From Shewanella sp. 1CM18E (lineage in GTDB: Bacteria; Pseudomonadota; Gammaproteobacteria; Enterobacterales; Shewanellaceae): DNA of 64,000 bases. How positions within the stretch are numbered: the stretch's first letter is position 1; the number at the start of each line of letters is the position of its first letter. Below are positions 50,907 through 61,600 of this stretch, one piece after another. The position numbers were made by a program, and so were the translations under genes. The notes beneath the pieces were generated by a model. The model searched no databases. It was not told where the DNA came from and was given only the letters and a program-made list of their open reading frames with translations. The DNA is taken from assembly GCF_023161665.1 (NCBI RefSeq), contig NZ_JALNTW010000009.1, positions 1 through 64,000 on the forward strand. The letters run 5' to 3'.

Positions 50907-50952
50907 AACAACAAGTGGAGTGGATCAAAGCTTATTAAGAAGGTAATTGATT

Positions 50953-51549
50953 ATGAAGTTAGTCCTTGCTTCGGGATCTCCTCGTCGTAAAGAGCTGTTA
51001 GGCCAGTTAGGATTCTTAAAAGCTGACAATAACACGCCTTTTGAGTTTGATATTCTCGCCGCTGATATTGATGAAAGTCATCAAGCGGGTGAGTCAGCAA
51101 CAGACTTTGTACTGCGCTTAGCTAAAGAGAAAGCGTTAGCAGGTTTAGCACTTTACGGCGAAGCTAAAAATGCCGTGGTGTTGGGTTCTGACACCATAGT
51201 TGTGCAAGGCGAGAATATTTTAGGCAAGCCGACTGATGAAGCTAATGCCGCTGAAATCTTGGCAAGTTTGTCTGGTAAACGTCATCAAGTCATGACGGCG
51301 GTAGCACTTACTGATGGTACTAAAACCGTCAGTCGATTAGTTACTACTCAAGTGCAATTTTGTGAGTTAACTGAGGCGGATATTTTAGCATATATCGCCA
51401 CAGGAGAGCCGATGGACAAAGCTGGAGCCTATGGTATTCAGGGCTTAGGTGGAAATTTTGTTGAAGCTATCGACGGCAGTTATTCCGCGGTAGTGGGGTT
51501 ACCTTTGGTAGAAACCCGCGCGTTATTGTGTGAGATGCAAGTTTTATAG
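50953..51549 (+). CDS. maf: Maf-family nucleoside triphosphate pyrophosphatase (YhdE type)
   Basis: 198-residue house-cleaning enzyme that hydrolyses dTTP, UTP and modified pyrimidine nucleotides. Markers are [25 protein letters not shown], the [13 protein letters not shown] segment and [11 protein letters not shown]. The ATG at 50953 is used, with AAGAAGG 9 bases upstream; the TTG two codons before is less likely. The gene order mreBCD-maf-rng is standard in gammaproteobacteria. Confidence 0.95.
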   Translation: MKLVLASGSPRRKELLGQLGFLKADNNTPFEFDILAADIDESHQAGESATDFVLRLAKEKALAGLALYGEAKNAVVLGSDTIVVQGENILGKPTDEANAAEILASLSGKRHQVMTAVALTDGTKTVSRLVTTQVQFCELTEADILAYIATGEPMDKAGAYGIQGLGGNFVEAIDGSYSAVVGLPLVETRALLCEMQVL

Positions 51550-51715
51550 CCATAACAAGTAGTAATAAACAGGCAGTATTAGCCGCGCTATAAAGTCATT
51601 CATTGCAAACGATATCAAGAGCTAAAGCCTTACTCTTTAGCCTTTGATCTTTAATCTGACCACAATTTACGCCAAATCCTTTTTAAATTAGCTATTTCCC
51701 TAAGTGGGGTGAGTT

Positions 51716-53224
51716 GTGAGTAGAAGTCGATTCGCGCAAAGCAGAGTGCAGAAAAAAATAGGCTCTGAACTCTTAATCAATGTAACACCTACCGAAGCTC
51801 GTGTAGCCTTAGTTGAGCATGGTGTGTTGCAAGAAGTCCATATTGAGCGACGCATGAAGCGTGGCTTAGTCGGCAATATTTATAAAGGCAAAGTTAGTCG
51901 TGTACTGCCAGGTATGCAGGCTGCTTTTGTTGATATCGGGCTAGATAAAGCCGCTTTTCTGCATGCATCAGATATTGTGCCGCATACTGAATGTGTTGCC
52001 GATGTAGAGAAAGGCAACTTTGTTGTGCGTGATATTGCTCAGCTGGTTAGGCAAGGGCAGGATATTATGGTGCAAGTGGTTAAAGATCCACTTGGTACTA
52101 AGGGCGCACGCTTAACCACAGATATTACCTTACCTTCCCGCTACCTTGTTTTCATGCCGGGCTCAAGTCATGTGGGGGTTTCCCAGCGCATTGAGTCAGA
52201 GGCTATTCGTGCACGCCTGAAGAAAATTACCCAGCCATTTGTTGATGACGACGGCGGCTTTATTATCCGTACCGCTGCAGAGAGTGCCGGTGAAGATGAG
52301 CTTATTCAAGATGCAGGCTTTTTAAGACGGGTTTGGGCAAAAGTGAGTGAGCGTCGTAAACGTCGCGGTGTGTCACTGTTATATCAAGACCTTGCACTGC
52401 CTGTGCGTATTGTGCGTGACTTTGTTGGTACTGAGCTTGATCAGATCCAAGTCGATTCAGCGCAAACTTATGAAGAGTTACAACAATTTGCACAAGAGTT
52501 TATGCCAGAGATCGCCGATAAGCTGGAGCATTACAACGGCCCGATCCCAATTTTTGATCTATATGATGTTGAAAATGAAGTGCAACGTGCGCTTGGGCGT
52601 AAAGTCGAGCTGAAATCAGGCGGCTATTTGATCATAGATCAAACTGAGGCCATGACTACCGTCGACATCAATACTGGCGCGTTTGTGGGGCATCGCAATC
52701 TCGAAGAAACCATTTTTAACACCAACCTTGAAGCAACTCATGCTATCGCTCGCCAGTTACGTCTACGTAATTTGGGTGGCATCATCATTATCGACTTTAT
52801 TGATATGCTCAATAATGATCATAAAAAGCGAGTGCTTGCCAGCTTAGAAAGCGCTTTGGCTAACGATCGCGTTAAAACCAATATTAGTGGCTTCTCTGGT
52901 CTTGGGCTAGTGGAAATGACGCGTAAGCGTACCCGCGAAAGTTTAGAGCATGTGCTTTGTGGTGAGTGTCCAGCTTGCCAAGGCACAGGTAATTTAAAAA
53001 CGGTTGAAACGGTATCTTATGAGATCTTTAGAGAGATCATTCGCTTGAATCGTGGTTACGATGCTGATGAGTTTTTAGTTTATTGCGCTCCTGCAGTATT
53101 CAACAGCCTTAAAGGCGATGAGAGTCATTTGCTTGGTGAGCTTGAAGTTTATATTGGTAAGCGAGTTCGCCTACAAAGCGAGCCTATGTATGCCCAAAAC
53201 AAATTTGATGTGGTGATAATGTAG
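51716..53224 (+). CDS. rng: Ribonuclease G
   Basis: Endoribonuclease of the RNase E/G family, maturing 16S rRNA 5' ends and degrading some mRNAs. 502 residues: S1 domain (KGKVSRVLPGMQAAFVDIG about 56-75), RNase H-like and 5'-sensor regions, catalytic DNase I-like domain with DINTGAFVG and IIIIDFIDM aspartates, and the zinc-link CGECPAC. The start is GTG at 51716, after GGGGTGAG. The N-terminus is about 13 residues longer than typical RNase G, whose start aligns at residue 15. One-base overlap with yhdP (TAGTG). Confidence 0.95.
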   Translation: MSRSRFAQSRVQKKIGSELLINVTPTEARVALVEHGVLQEVHIERRMKRGLVGNIYKGKVSRVLPGMQAAFVDIGLDKAAFLHASDIVPHTECVADVEKGNFVVRDIAQLVRQGQDIMVQVVKDPLGTKGARLTTDITLPSRYLVFMPGSSHVGVSQRIESEAIRARLKKITQPFVDDDGGFIIRTAAESAGEDELIQDAGFLRRVWAKVSERRKRRGVSLLYQDLALPVRIVRDFVGTELDQIQVDSAQTYEELQQFAQEFMPEIADKLEHYNGPIPIFDLYDVENEVQRALGRKVELKSGGYLIIDQTEAMTTVDINTGAFVGHRNLEETIFNTNLEATHAIARQLRLRNLGGIIIIDFIDMLNNDHKKRVLASLESALANDRVKTNISGFSGLGLVEMTRKRTRESLEHVLCGECPACQGTGNLKTVETVSYEIFREIIRLNRGYDADEFLVYCAPAVFNSLKGDESHLLGELEVYIGKRVRLQSEPMYAQNKFDVVIM

Positions 53225-56200
53225 TGCCACCAGAGACATGCGCGCCTAAAAAGCGCTCCTTTAGTTTCCCTCGATTTTGCTGGCAATTCCTAGCGATCAT
53301 TTTAGTGCTATTTGCACTTATGGTGAGCCTATTTCGAGGGCTATTACCACAACTTGATCAAGTTCGAGTCGAGCTGATCAATTTTGTGCAATCGGAATAC
53401 CAAGTAGAAGTTCAGGTAGGTAAACTTGCGGCTGAATGGCAAGCGTATGGCCCTGCATTGACAGTAAATAACTTTGTGTTACCTGCACAAGATAACTTAC
53501 CTGTCACGCTGATCTTCAATCAGGTCAACGTGAAATTCGATTTCTGGCAAAGCATAGTGACTGCCAGCCCGCAAATTGAAGATGTGATATTTGATGGCGT
53601 GAATGTAGCGTTAGATCTCGATCATTTAAAATCACTAACACCGCGCGAGTCCTCGGCTGCGATGCAAACCGATTGGCTGTATAAGTTGCTACTAGAGCAA
53701 CTTGATCGCTTCTCGATCACTGACGCACGCTTTCAATTACTGAGTAAGCAGCATGATTATCGCCCCATCTTTATTAAAGATATGAAGTGGCGTAATGCTA
53801 ATAGCCGTCACCGCGGTGAGGGTAAGTTATTCTTAGATGAAAATGCCTCAGAAGTTGAGCAATTAGCACTAAATGTTGACTTAAAAGGTAGCGGTTATCG
53901 ACCTGAGTCTTTGGTGGGGCAATTCTACCTAGCCGCAAGTTCGCTCGATATTGGCGAATGGGCGTCACGTCAGCCTAATCCATACGATGCGACTAAGCGT
54001 TTGCCTTTAGAAGGTGTCGTTAACTTGCAGGCTTGGGCGGAGTTTTCTAATCGTAATATCGACACTGTTACCGTTGCATTCGAACCAAGCTGGCTTGAGT
54101 GGCATTTAAATAAACAGCCTCAACGTTTTACTATTGAATCTGGCGCTGCATTATGGCGACCAGCTGAGCAAGGTTGGACGCTCAATAGCCATAACCTGCA
54201 TTTTGCAACCAATGGTAAAGCGTGGCCAGAACTCGAACTAAAAGCACGTAAGTGTGAGTCTGGTGTCGATGCTAGCTTAAATCAGTTAGATTTAAGTATG
54301 TTATTACCCTTGCTGCCATTAGTTCCGGGTGTTGAGCCTGAAGGGCTGAGAGCTTGGCAGTCGTTAAATCCAACGGGTAAAGTCAAAAATATACGCGCGC
54401 ACTGGGACAATTTACTCAGACAGCCAAAAGTTGCTGTAGCCCTTGAGCAGGTAAGCTGGCAGGCCAGTGATGCTATTTTAGGTGTTGCGCCAATTGACGC
54501 TAAAGTTAGTTTTGTTGATGACACTGTGCAGTTTGCTTTACCTGAGCAGAACTACACCCTTGATTTTAATGGCGGCTTTGAAGCGCCGCTAAAACTTGCT
54601 GGTGACAGCTTTAGCGGTGAGTTTAATATTGCCGATCTAGCGCTCTCTTTACCTAAGATCCATTTTAGTAATCAGGATTTAGATATAGATGGCGCGGTAC
54701 GTTTAGAGTTTGCTGATGCCGCCCATATGGCATTACTTGCCAATGTTAACATTCACGATGTAGCCAATGTGCATCAGTATTTTCCGCTAAACGGAATGAG
54801 CAGTTCGCTTGTGAGTTACTTAACGCAAGCGTTAAAAGCGGGTAAAACTGATGACGCAGTTGTGCTGTGGCATGGTGCTTTTACTGATTACCCTTACACT
54901 AATCATAATGGTTTGTTTCAGGCAGGCTTTACTCTTAGCGATGCAACCTATGAGTTTGAAGAAAGCTGGCCGGCAGTTGATCAATTAAACCTGTCGGCAC
55001 TGTTTGAAAACAACTCAATGGATCTGTGGATCAATCAAGGCCAATTGCTAGATGTAAACGCCAGTGGTGCTTACATTGGTATTCCGGCGCTTGGGGAAAA
55101 GAGTCTGCTGCAAGTAAAACTCGATCTTGCAACTAAAGCGGAAGCTGCCAATAAAGTGATCCAAAAGTCACCGCTAGTTGGTTCAGTAGGTGCAACGCTA
55201 GATGTGGTGCAGATCTCTGGTGATATTACTGGTCAGATTGATTTGAGTATTCCACTGTATGACGGCGAGAGTGAAGTCATTAAAGGTACTGTGACTTTTG
55301 ATGACACCCCTGTTTATATCACTGAGCCTGGGATCGCGCTTGCAGGTGTAACAGGTCAATTGCAGTTTGTGAATGATGTGGTTACGGGCACAGGTTTTAC
55401 AGCCAAGATGTATCAACAGCCCTTGCAGTTTAGCTTTAACACCGAAAGCATGAATCAAAACTACGGCGTTAATGTTGAGCTAGACGGCCAATGGCAGCTA
55501 GCTGATTTGCCTGCAGAGTTAGCCAACCCACTTAGCGATTATTATGCTGGTCAGGCTGATTGGAGCGGTGACTTAAGGCTGATTTTTGATCCTACAGGTT
55601 ATCGTATTCAAGCGCGTGTAGAGAGTGACTTAATCGGCACTGAGCTAAACTTGCCGGTTCCTTTTGCTAAAAGCCAAGATGAATCTAAGCGCTTAGTCGC
55701 TGAAATGATAGGGGATAACAAGCAGGCCTCGCTCGGCATTAAGCTGGAAAATCAGCTAGAGTTTTGGGGCGGTTTTGACGCCAAATCAGGTAATCGCTTA
55801 GCCCATTACGACATTTTACTCGGTCGATTATTTAAGCCGGGCGATATGCTGCGTAAAACTAAAGGTCATTTGCAAATTGATATCGACGAAACCGAGTTTT
55901 CACCTTGGCTGCCGATCATTGAAGGCTTTGTGAGTCAAACTGGCGCTAAAGAGGTTGAGCATACTGCAAACGAGACTGTTACAGCTGAATCGTTAGGCTT
56001 CTTCCCAGCTTTAGTTTCTATTGATGCCAACTTTAACGGGCTTAACCTTATGGGGCAGCCATTAGAAGATGTCCACTTTAGTGCTAACCCGACGGATCAC
56101 GCGTGGCGTTTTGATATTACATCACAAGAATTTGATGGTCGTATCGACTTTTATCCTGACTGGGTGAATCAAGGCTTGAAGATTGTTGCTTCAAAGTTCC

Positions 56201-57657
56201 ATATGGCACCAGAGCCGCGAACAGAAGAAACTGCTCATTATAAATCAGACACCATAATGGCAAACTTACCGCCATTGGCCGTAGATGTTGATGATTTTGC
56301 TTTATATGGCAAATCTTTAGGCCACCTCGTTTTGCAAGGTACGCCAAACGGGGATACTTATCAGATCCAAACTGTATCAATAACTGCCCCTAATGTTGAG
56401 TTAAAAGGTAAGGGTAACTGGGACATGACCGAGGGGAAAAACATCACCTCGTTCCAGCTAAGTCTTGATGCTAGTAAGTTTGATTACCTGTCGGAAAAAT
56501 TGGATATTGACCCTGGTCTTAAAGATGCGCCAACAGAAGTGAAAGCGGATATTTCATGGACAGGCGCACCCTATGCATTTTCACTTGAAACTCTTAATGG
56601 CGATGTGAGCTTTGATTTAGGAAAAGGTCATTTGTCTGAAGTCAGTGACAAAGGTGCGCGAATTTTCTCACTATTTAGCTTAGATTCACTGCTGCGCAAG
56701 TTGTCGTTAGATTTCTCAGATGTGTTTGGTAAAGGTCTCTATTTTGACTCATTTGCAGGTTCGCTGAAAATCGATAATGGTGTGGTTAAAACAACCGATA
56801 CTGAGATGAATGCCGTCGCCGGTAATATGAAGGTGCGTGGATATACAGATTTAACCACCGAGAGCTTAAATTATGATATTCGCTTTGTGCCACAGCTGGC
56901 ATCGAGCGTACCAACTGTGGTGCTACTAAGCACTGGTGGTTGGACATTTGGCCTTGGCGCTTTTGCGTTAACTAAGGTGCTTGAGCCTGTGATTGAAGTT
57001 ATTTCTGAGATCCGCTTTAGGCTAACAGGCACCATGTCAGAGCCAAAACTGGAAGAACTAGAGCGTAAGAGTAAAGAGATTGAGATCCCTGAGTCGGTAT
57101 TGCCAAAAACATTACCGAACAAAGACGGTCAGCCTGCAGGTAATACGCCCGCTGATAAGGTGAGTAAACTAGATCCTCAGGCTGTAAGTGACAATAGCGT
57201 CGGTGTCGATACTGATACAGCCGCAAATACACAAGCCACAAATACTCAATCTATCGTTCCTCAGCCTATTAGCATTCAAGCTATAAACACTCAAGCGGTT
57301 GAGCTTAATGCTGTAAAGCTGCCAAATACCACTTTTACTGAGGTGACTCACAAGCCTAAAGTGGTTGAACTGGCTCGCGAGCCAGCGGCTGTTGATGATT
57401 CTAATACAACAAATATTGCAGCAGAGACAAATATTGGCTCTGCTGCCAGCACCGTATTAGAGCCACAACTAGAGCCAGCGTTAAAACCAGATACAGCGCC
57501 TGAGCTGGATGATCCTCAAGTGCAGCCACAAGTATTGCCAGCTTCATCACTTGAAGATAATCGCCAACAAGGAGAGTTAGATGCAAGTCAGCCTATTGCA
57601 ATGTCAAAGCAGTCGCAGCGTAGCCGACAACCTAGCGTTTATCGAGTCGCAGCTTAA
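53224..57657 (+). CDS. yhdP: YhdP-type AsmA-like envelope protein
   Basis: Very large (1477 residues) AsmA-like protein with one N-terminal membrane helix (about 17-37) and a long periplasmic beta-rich part. Relatives (YhdP, TamB, YdbH) carry phospholipids between inner and outer membrane. The family region ends at about residue 1290 (FGLGAFALTKVLEP... near 1245). After it lies a low-complexity tail of about 180 residues rich in Q, A, T, P and V, whose last 25 residues are coded inside the following gene in another frame. E. coli YhdP is 1266 residues. Start GTG, coupled to rng. Confidence 0.92.
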   Translation: MPPETCAPKKRSFSFPRFCWQFLAIILVLFALMVSLFRGLLPQLDQVRVELINFVQSEYQVEVQVGKLAAEWQAYGPALTVNNFVLPAQDNLPVTLIFNQVNVKFDFWQSIVTASPQIEDVIFDGVNVALDLDHLKSLTPRESSAAMQTDWLYKLLLEQLDRFSITDARFQLLSKQHDYRPIFIKDMKWRNANSRHRGEGKLFLDENASEVEQLALNVDLKGSGYRPESLVGQFYLAASSLDIGEWASRQPNPYDATKRLPLEGVVNLQAWAEFSNRNIDTVTVAFEPSWLEWHLNKQPQRFTIESGAALWRPAEQGWTLNSHNLHFATNGKAWPELELKARKCESGVDASLNQLDLSMLLPLLPLVPGVEPEGLRAWQSLNPTGKVKNIRAHWDNLLRQPKVAVALEQVSWQASDAILGVAPIDAKVSFVDDTVQFALPEQNYTLDFNGGFEAPLKLAGDSFSGEFNIADLALSLPKIHFSNQDLDIDGAVRLEFADAAHMALLANVNIHDVANVHQYFPLNGMSSSLVSYLTQALKAGKTDDAVVLWHGAFTDYPYTNHNGLFQAGFTLSDATYEFEESWPAVDQLNLSALFENNSMDLWINQGQLLDVNASGAYIGIPALGEKSLLQVKLDLATKAEAANKVIQKSPLVGSVGATLDVVQISGDITGQIDLSIPLYDGESEVIKGTVTFDDTPVYITEPGIALAGVTGQLQFVNDVVTGTGFTAKMYQQPLQFSFNTESMNQNYGVNVELDGQWQLADLPAELANPLSDYYAGQADWSGDLRLIFDPTGYRIQARVESDLIGTELNLPVPFAKSQDESKRLVAEMIGDNKQASLGIKLENQLEFWGGFDAKSGNRLAHYDILLGRLFKPGDMLRKTKGHLQIDIDETEFSPWLPIIEGFVSQTGAKEVEHTANETVTAESLGFFPALVSIDANFNGLNLMGQPLEDVHFSANPTDHAWRFDITSQEFDGRIDFYPDWVNQGLKIVASKFHMAPEPRTEETAHYKSDTIMANLPPLAVDVDDFALYGKSLGHLVLQGTPNGDTYQIQTVSITAPNVELKGKGNWDMTEGKNITSFQLSLDASKFDYLSEKLDIDPGLKDAPTEVKADISWTGAPYAFSLETLNGDVSFDLGKGHLSEVSDKGARIFSLFSLDSLLRKLSLDFSDVFGKGLYFDSFAGSLKIDNGVVKTTDTEMNAVAGNMKVRGYTDLTTESLNYDIRFVPQLASSVPTVVLLSTGGWTFGLGAFALTKVLEPVIEVISEIRFRLTGTMSEPKLEELERKSKEIEIPESVLPKTLPNKDGQPAGNTPADKVSKLDPQAVSDNSVGVDTDTAANTQATNTQSIVPQPISIQAINTQAVELNAVKLPNTTFTEVTHKPKVVELAREPAAVDDSNTTNIAAETNIGSAASTVLEPQLEPALKPDTAPELDDPQVQPQVLPASSLEDNRQQGELDASQPIAMSKQSQRSRQPSVYRVAA

Positions 57658-58414
57658 GCAATTAGAGCGCAGTGAAGATGTGCCACATATGGTGGTGCTA
57701 CCTGAGTGCTGTTTGCTATTTGGTGGTCAAGAAAGTCAGCAGTTGCAGTATGCTACTCGGGCAGAAGATAGCGAGCTCAAGCAAGCGCTTGCTGAGCTAG
57801 CAGCTAAATATCAAGTGGTGTTAGTGGCCGGTAGTATTCCGGTTTTGGCTGAAGATGGCCGAGTGTATAACCGCTGCTACGTGTTTGACCTTGATGGCAG
57901 CGTGTTAGGTCAATACGACAAGCTACACCTATTTGATGTTGAGGTGAGTGATGGCACTAAACAATATCGAGAAAGTGACGCATTTTGCCCAGGGAACCGT
58001 ATCGTTGTAGTAGATACACCTTTAGGGAAACTCGGCTTAGCGATTTGCTATGATATCCGTTTTAGTGATCTGTTTCGGGCGCTGCGGGAAGCCGGCGCCG
58101 AGATGATTGCAGTACCGGCAGCATTTACTAAGGTTACCGGAGAGGCACACTGGCAAGTGCTATTGCAGGCCCGTGCAATTGAAACCCAATGTTTTGTGTT
58201 TGGCGCAGCGCAATGGGGGCTGCACAACGGTGGTAGCCGTGAAACTTGGGGGCAAAGCATGATTGTTAGCCCTTGGGGGGAAGTTATTGCACAAAAGCCT
58301 CAAGGTACAGGTTGGCTACAAGCCGAAATAGATGTACAAAGCGTACATAGTATTCGCGCGAAAATGCCAGTAATAAACCACAACAGATTTGTATCGCCAC
58401 AGCTTAAGTCGTGA
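57581..58414 (+). CDS. Nitrilase-superfamily amidase (NIT1-type)
   Basis: 277-residue carbon-nitrogen hydrolase with catalytic triad E42 (LPECCLLFGG), K114 (YDKLHLFDV) and C156 (GLAICYDIRF). The LHLFDV and ICYDIRF forms are those of the NIT1 branch, deaminated glutathione amidases that clear an aberrant glutathione product. Substrate is inferred from this resemblance. ATG at 57581 has AGGAG upstream at a suitable distance, so the 77-base overlap with yhdP appears real. The order yhdP-nitrilase-tldD recurs in many gammaproteobacteria. Confidence 0.92.
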   Translation: MQVSLLQCQSSRSVADNLAFIESQLKQLERSEDVPHMVVLPECCLLFGGQESQQLQYATRAEDSELKQALAELAAKYQVVLVAGSIPVLAEDGRVYNRCYVFDLDGSVLGQYDKLHLFDVEVSDGTKQYRESDAFCPGNRIVVVDTPLGKLGLAICYDIRFSDLFRALREAGAEMIAVPAAFTKVTGEAHWQVLLQARAIETQCFVFGAAQWGLHNGGSRETWGQSMIVSPWGEVIAQKPQGTGWLQAEIDVQSVHSIRAKMPVINHNRFVSPQLKS

Positions 58415-58559
58415 TTAACTGCGAGTAGCAGCTTTGCAGTAGACCTGTGAGAATTTAATCACGACAGCGATAGAGCAAATTTAAGCGAGTCGAGTCGGTT
58501 AGCAATAAACCTGCTCGGCTTTGCCAATATTTTTATCGAATTAATAAAAGAGAGAATAG

Positions 58560-60008
58560 ATGTCACTTTTAACTCAAGTTGGACAAAGCTTATTACAAGA
58601 TGGGCTAGCAATAGATGATCTCCAAAGCTATTTAAAGCGTATCCACGAGCATCAAATTGACTTCTCCGATCTATATTTTCAAGGCAGTCGTCATGAGTCT
58701 TGGGTGCTAGAAGATGGCATAGTTAAAGACGGCAGTTTTCATATCGAACGTGGTGTGGGCGTGCGTGCTATTACTGGTGAGAAAACTGGTTTTGCTTATG
58801 CTGATGAAATTACGCCAAGCGCACTAGAAGCGGCAGCAACAGCAGCGCGTGGCATTGCGACTTCAGGCGGTAATGGACAAGTTAACGCATGGTCAAAGCA
58901 AGACAATAAGGCGCTTTACATCAGCAGCGATCCAATTGCCGCAATGGAAGAAGTGAAAAAGATTGAGCTGCTTAAGCAGGCCGACGCGTATATCCGTAGC
59001 TTAGACAGCCGCATTATTCAGGTGGTCGTAAGCTTATCTGGCGTACATGAAGAGATTTTGGTGGCCGCAAGCGATGGCACCTTAGCAGCCGATATTCGTC
59101 CGCTAGTGCGCTTTAACTGTAGCGTTATTTTAGAAGAAGACGGCAAGCGTGAACGTGGCGCGTCAGGTGGCGGTGGTCGTCATGATTACACCGTACTACT
59201 TGAAGATGGCGACGATGGCCTGCCATATTGCTTCGCCTTTGCACGCGAAGCGGTACGCCAAGCACAAGTTAACCTACACGCTATTGATGCTCCAGCGGGT
59301 GAAATGCCTGTAGTACTTGGTGCTGGCTGGCCAGGTGTACTGCTGCACGAAGCTGTTGGTCACGGACTTGAAGGTGACTTTAACCGTAAAGGCAGCAGTG
59401 CTTTTAGTGGTAAAGTCGGCCAGAAAGTGGCGTCTGAATTGGTTACCGTTGTGGATGATGGCACCATGGCAAACCGCCGCGGTTCATTAACCATTGATGA
59501 TGAAGGTGTTGCAACACAAAAGACTGTGCTGATTGAAGACGGTATTTTGAAAGGCTATATGCAAGACAAGCTAAATGCGCGCTTGATGGGTCAGCAATCT
59601 ACAGGTAACGGTCGCCGTGAGTCTTATGCTCATCTGCCGATGCCACGTATGACAAACACCTATATGGAAGCGGGCGAGTCAGATCCTGCCGAGATCATTA
59701 AATCAGTGAAGAAGGGGATCTACGCGCCTAACTTTGGTGGTGGTCAGGTAGATATTACTTCGGGTAAGTTTGTGTTCTCGGCTTCTGAAGCATATTTAAT
59801 TGAAGACGGCGAAATTACCCAAGCGATTAAAGGCGCAACCTTAATTGGTAATGGCCCTGAATCAATGAGCCAGATCTCTATGGTGGGTAATGATCTAGCA
59901 TTAGATAAAGGTGTTGGTGTGTGTGGTAAAGATGGCCAAAGCGTACCTGTAGGTGTTGGTCAGCCAACATTGAAGCTAGATAAATTAACTGTTGGCGGCA
60001 CAGCTTAG
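58560..60008 (+). CDS. tldD: Metalloprotease TldD
   Basis: 482-residue zinc protease subunit that works with TldE (PmbA) to degrade unfolded peptides and to process antibiotic peptides such as microcin B17 in E. coli. The HEAVGH zinc motif is at 263-268, within [14 protein letters not shown]. Also seen are the [22 protein letters not shown]-terminal segment and [17 protein letters not shown]. It follows the nitrilase by 145 bases, with no clear promoter or other structure in the gap. Confidence 0.96.
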   Translation: MSLLTQVGQSLLQDGLAIDDLQSYLKRIHEHQIDFSDLYFQGSRHESWVLEDGIVKDGSFHIERGVGVRAITGEKTGFAYADEITPSALEAAATAARGIATSGGNGQVNAWSKQDNKALYISSDPIAAMEEVKKIELLKQADAYIRSLDSRIIQVVVSLSGVHEEILVAASDGTLAADIRPLVRFNCSVILEEDGKRERGASGGGGRHDYTVLLEDGDDGLPYCFAFAREAVRQAQVNLHAIDAPAGEMPVVLGAGWPGVLLHEAVGHGLEGDFNRKGSSAFSGKVGQKVASELVTVVDDGTMANRRGSLTIDDEGVATQKTVLIEDGILKGYMQDKLNARLMGQQSTGNGRRESYAHLPMPRMTNTYMEAGESDPAEIIKSVKKGIYAPNFGGGQVDITSGKFVFSASEAYLIEDGEITQAIKGATLIGNGPESMSQISMVGNDLALDKGVGVCGKDGQSVPVGVGQPTLKLDKLTVGGTA

Positions 60009-60039
60009 TCAATTGCTGCTTAAGCATTCTAGTGTTTTT

Positions 60040-60072
60040 TTGAGTGCTTTTTAACAAAGGCGCTCAAGTTTT
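60040..60072 (+). terminator. Terminator of tldD
   Basis: TTGAGTGC and GCGCTCAA (one G-T pair) flank a 12-base loop, followed by GTTTTT. The 3' arm can also pair with TTGAGTGCC at 60075-60083, giving an alternative hairpin. The remaining gap to 60208 holds the presumed promoter of the export operon. Confidence 0.65.
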
Positions 60073-60208
60073 TATTGAGTGCCGTAAAGCAAAATGTTCA
60101 ATATCCGCTAGGATTTAGGCATTAACTCAATTGCTTAAAACCTAGCGAGTAACATATAGCAATGATACTATTTACCAATGGAATAGAGTAAAAGCTCTAG
60201 AGGTGTTA

Positions 60209-61600
60209 ATGAAACGTTTGCTGTGTGCTATTTTACTGACTTTGCCGCTTACTGCCCAAGCTAAGCCAATGACCTTTGATGAGGCTTGGCAGCAGTTGAC
60301 CAAAGTCAGCGATAAACTGCAGGCGGGGGCGCAAGAAGTGAGTCGCGCTGAAGCTGAACGTGAAGCAGGTGAAGATATGAACCTGCCGTCGATCAATCTT
60401 ACCGGTAGTTATACTCGCTTAGAAAAGCCGATTGAACTCGATCTCCGCGATCTTAATCCCCTTGCTGCAATCGATCCCGGAGCGCTGCCGCCAGCTCTAG
60501 GTGGCGCATTAGCCGGGATCCCTGGAAGCTTATTCGTTACACCTTTCACCGAACAAGATATTTTTCGTTCTAGTCTGCAAGCTATGTGGCCTATCTACAC
60601 AGGTGGTAAAATTTCAGCTGCTCAAGGGATCCACGAAGCTCAGGTAGCTGAAAAAGAGCAACAATTGAAACTCACTAGTCGCGAGTTATTTTTGCAGCTG
60701 GTGGATCGCTACTACGCGGTGGCGGTAACAGATTCTCTAGCGCGCACCCAAGCCGAACTAGTTGATTCGTTGACCTTACATGCATCTCACGCTGAAAAAT
60801 TAGAGCAACAAGGGCAGATCGCTAAAGTCGAGCGACTCAATGCACAAGTAGCACTTGAAAACGCACGGGTTAGTTATGGTAGTGCAAAGCGTCAATCTGA
60901 AATGGCGATGATTGCACTATCTCGTATGCTGCACGAGAGACAAGTGGATACGACTTCGCCGCTGTTTATGTTGCATAACTCGCCATCATTACCGCAACTT
61001 GCGCAATTAACTATGGCGCAGCATCCTGCTTTAAAGCTGTTAGAGGCTAAAGAAGCACAAGCGAAAGGCTTAGTGGATGTAGAGAAGGGCAGTTATCTGC
61101 CAACGGTATTTCTTTACGGTAATTACACCTTGTATGAAGACGACAGTCTATTTTCTCAAATCGAACCAGATTGGATGTTAGGGGTTGGCTTTACCATGCC
61201 GCTTCTAAGTCGAGATGGTCGCAGTGGTAAGGTTGAAGCCGCACAAAGTGCTTTGCTTCAAGCACGCTATACCAAGGCGCAAACTCAGCAAGACTTAAAT
61301 TTATTACTCGATCAAAGCTACCGCCAAATGTTGCAAGCACAAGAAGAAGTATTATCACTCAATACTTCAATGAGCTTAGCTGAAGAAAATAAGCGTTTAA
61401 GAGATATCGCTTTTAAGCAAGGCTTGTCGACATCAATTGAGAAAGTTGATGCCGAGCTTAAGCTTAACGCAGTAGCGACTCAGCAATTGGGCGCCCAATA
61501 CCGCTATATACAAGCATATGCAAGACTGATGGCGATAAGCGGTCAGCTAGATGAATTTATAGGTAGAAGCATTCAGCAAGGGGATACCAATGCGCACTAA
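60209..61600 (+). CDS. TolC-family outer-membrane efflux protein
   Basis: 463 residues with a signal peptide (MKRLLCAILLTLPLTAQA). The mature protein has the long coiled-coil pattern of TolC-type trimers in two repeats (LTSRELFLQLVDRYYAVAV and DLNLLLDQSYRQMLQAQEEV). It forms the outer-membrane conduit of a tripartite exporter. The ATG at 60209 is preceded by AGAGG; a GTG two codons upstream is the alternative. It overlaps the HlyD-type gene by 11 bases. Confidence 0.9.
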   Translation: MKRLLCAILLTLPLTAQAKPMTFDEAWQQLTKVSDKLQAGAQEVSRAEAEREAGEDMNLPSINLTGSYTRLEKPIELDLRDLNPLAAIDPGALPPALGGALAGIPGSLFVTPFTEQDIFRSSLQAMWPIYTGGKISAAQGIHEAQVAEKEQQLKLTSRELFLQLVDRYYAVAVTDSLARTQAELVDSLTLHASHAEKLEQQGQIAKVERLNAQVALENARVSYGSAKRQSEMAMIALSRMLHERQVDTTSPLFMLHNSPSLPQLAQLTMAQHPALKLLEAKEAQAKGLVDVEKGSYLPTVFLYGNYTLYEDDSLFSQIEPDWMLGVGFTMPLLSRDGRSGKVEAAQSALLQARYTKAQTQQDLNLLLDQSYRQMLQAQEEVLSLNTSMSLAEENKRLRDIAFKQGLSTSIEKVDAELKLNAVATQQLGAQYRYIQAYARLMAISGQLDEFIGRSIQQGDTNAH

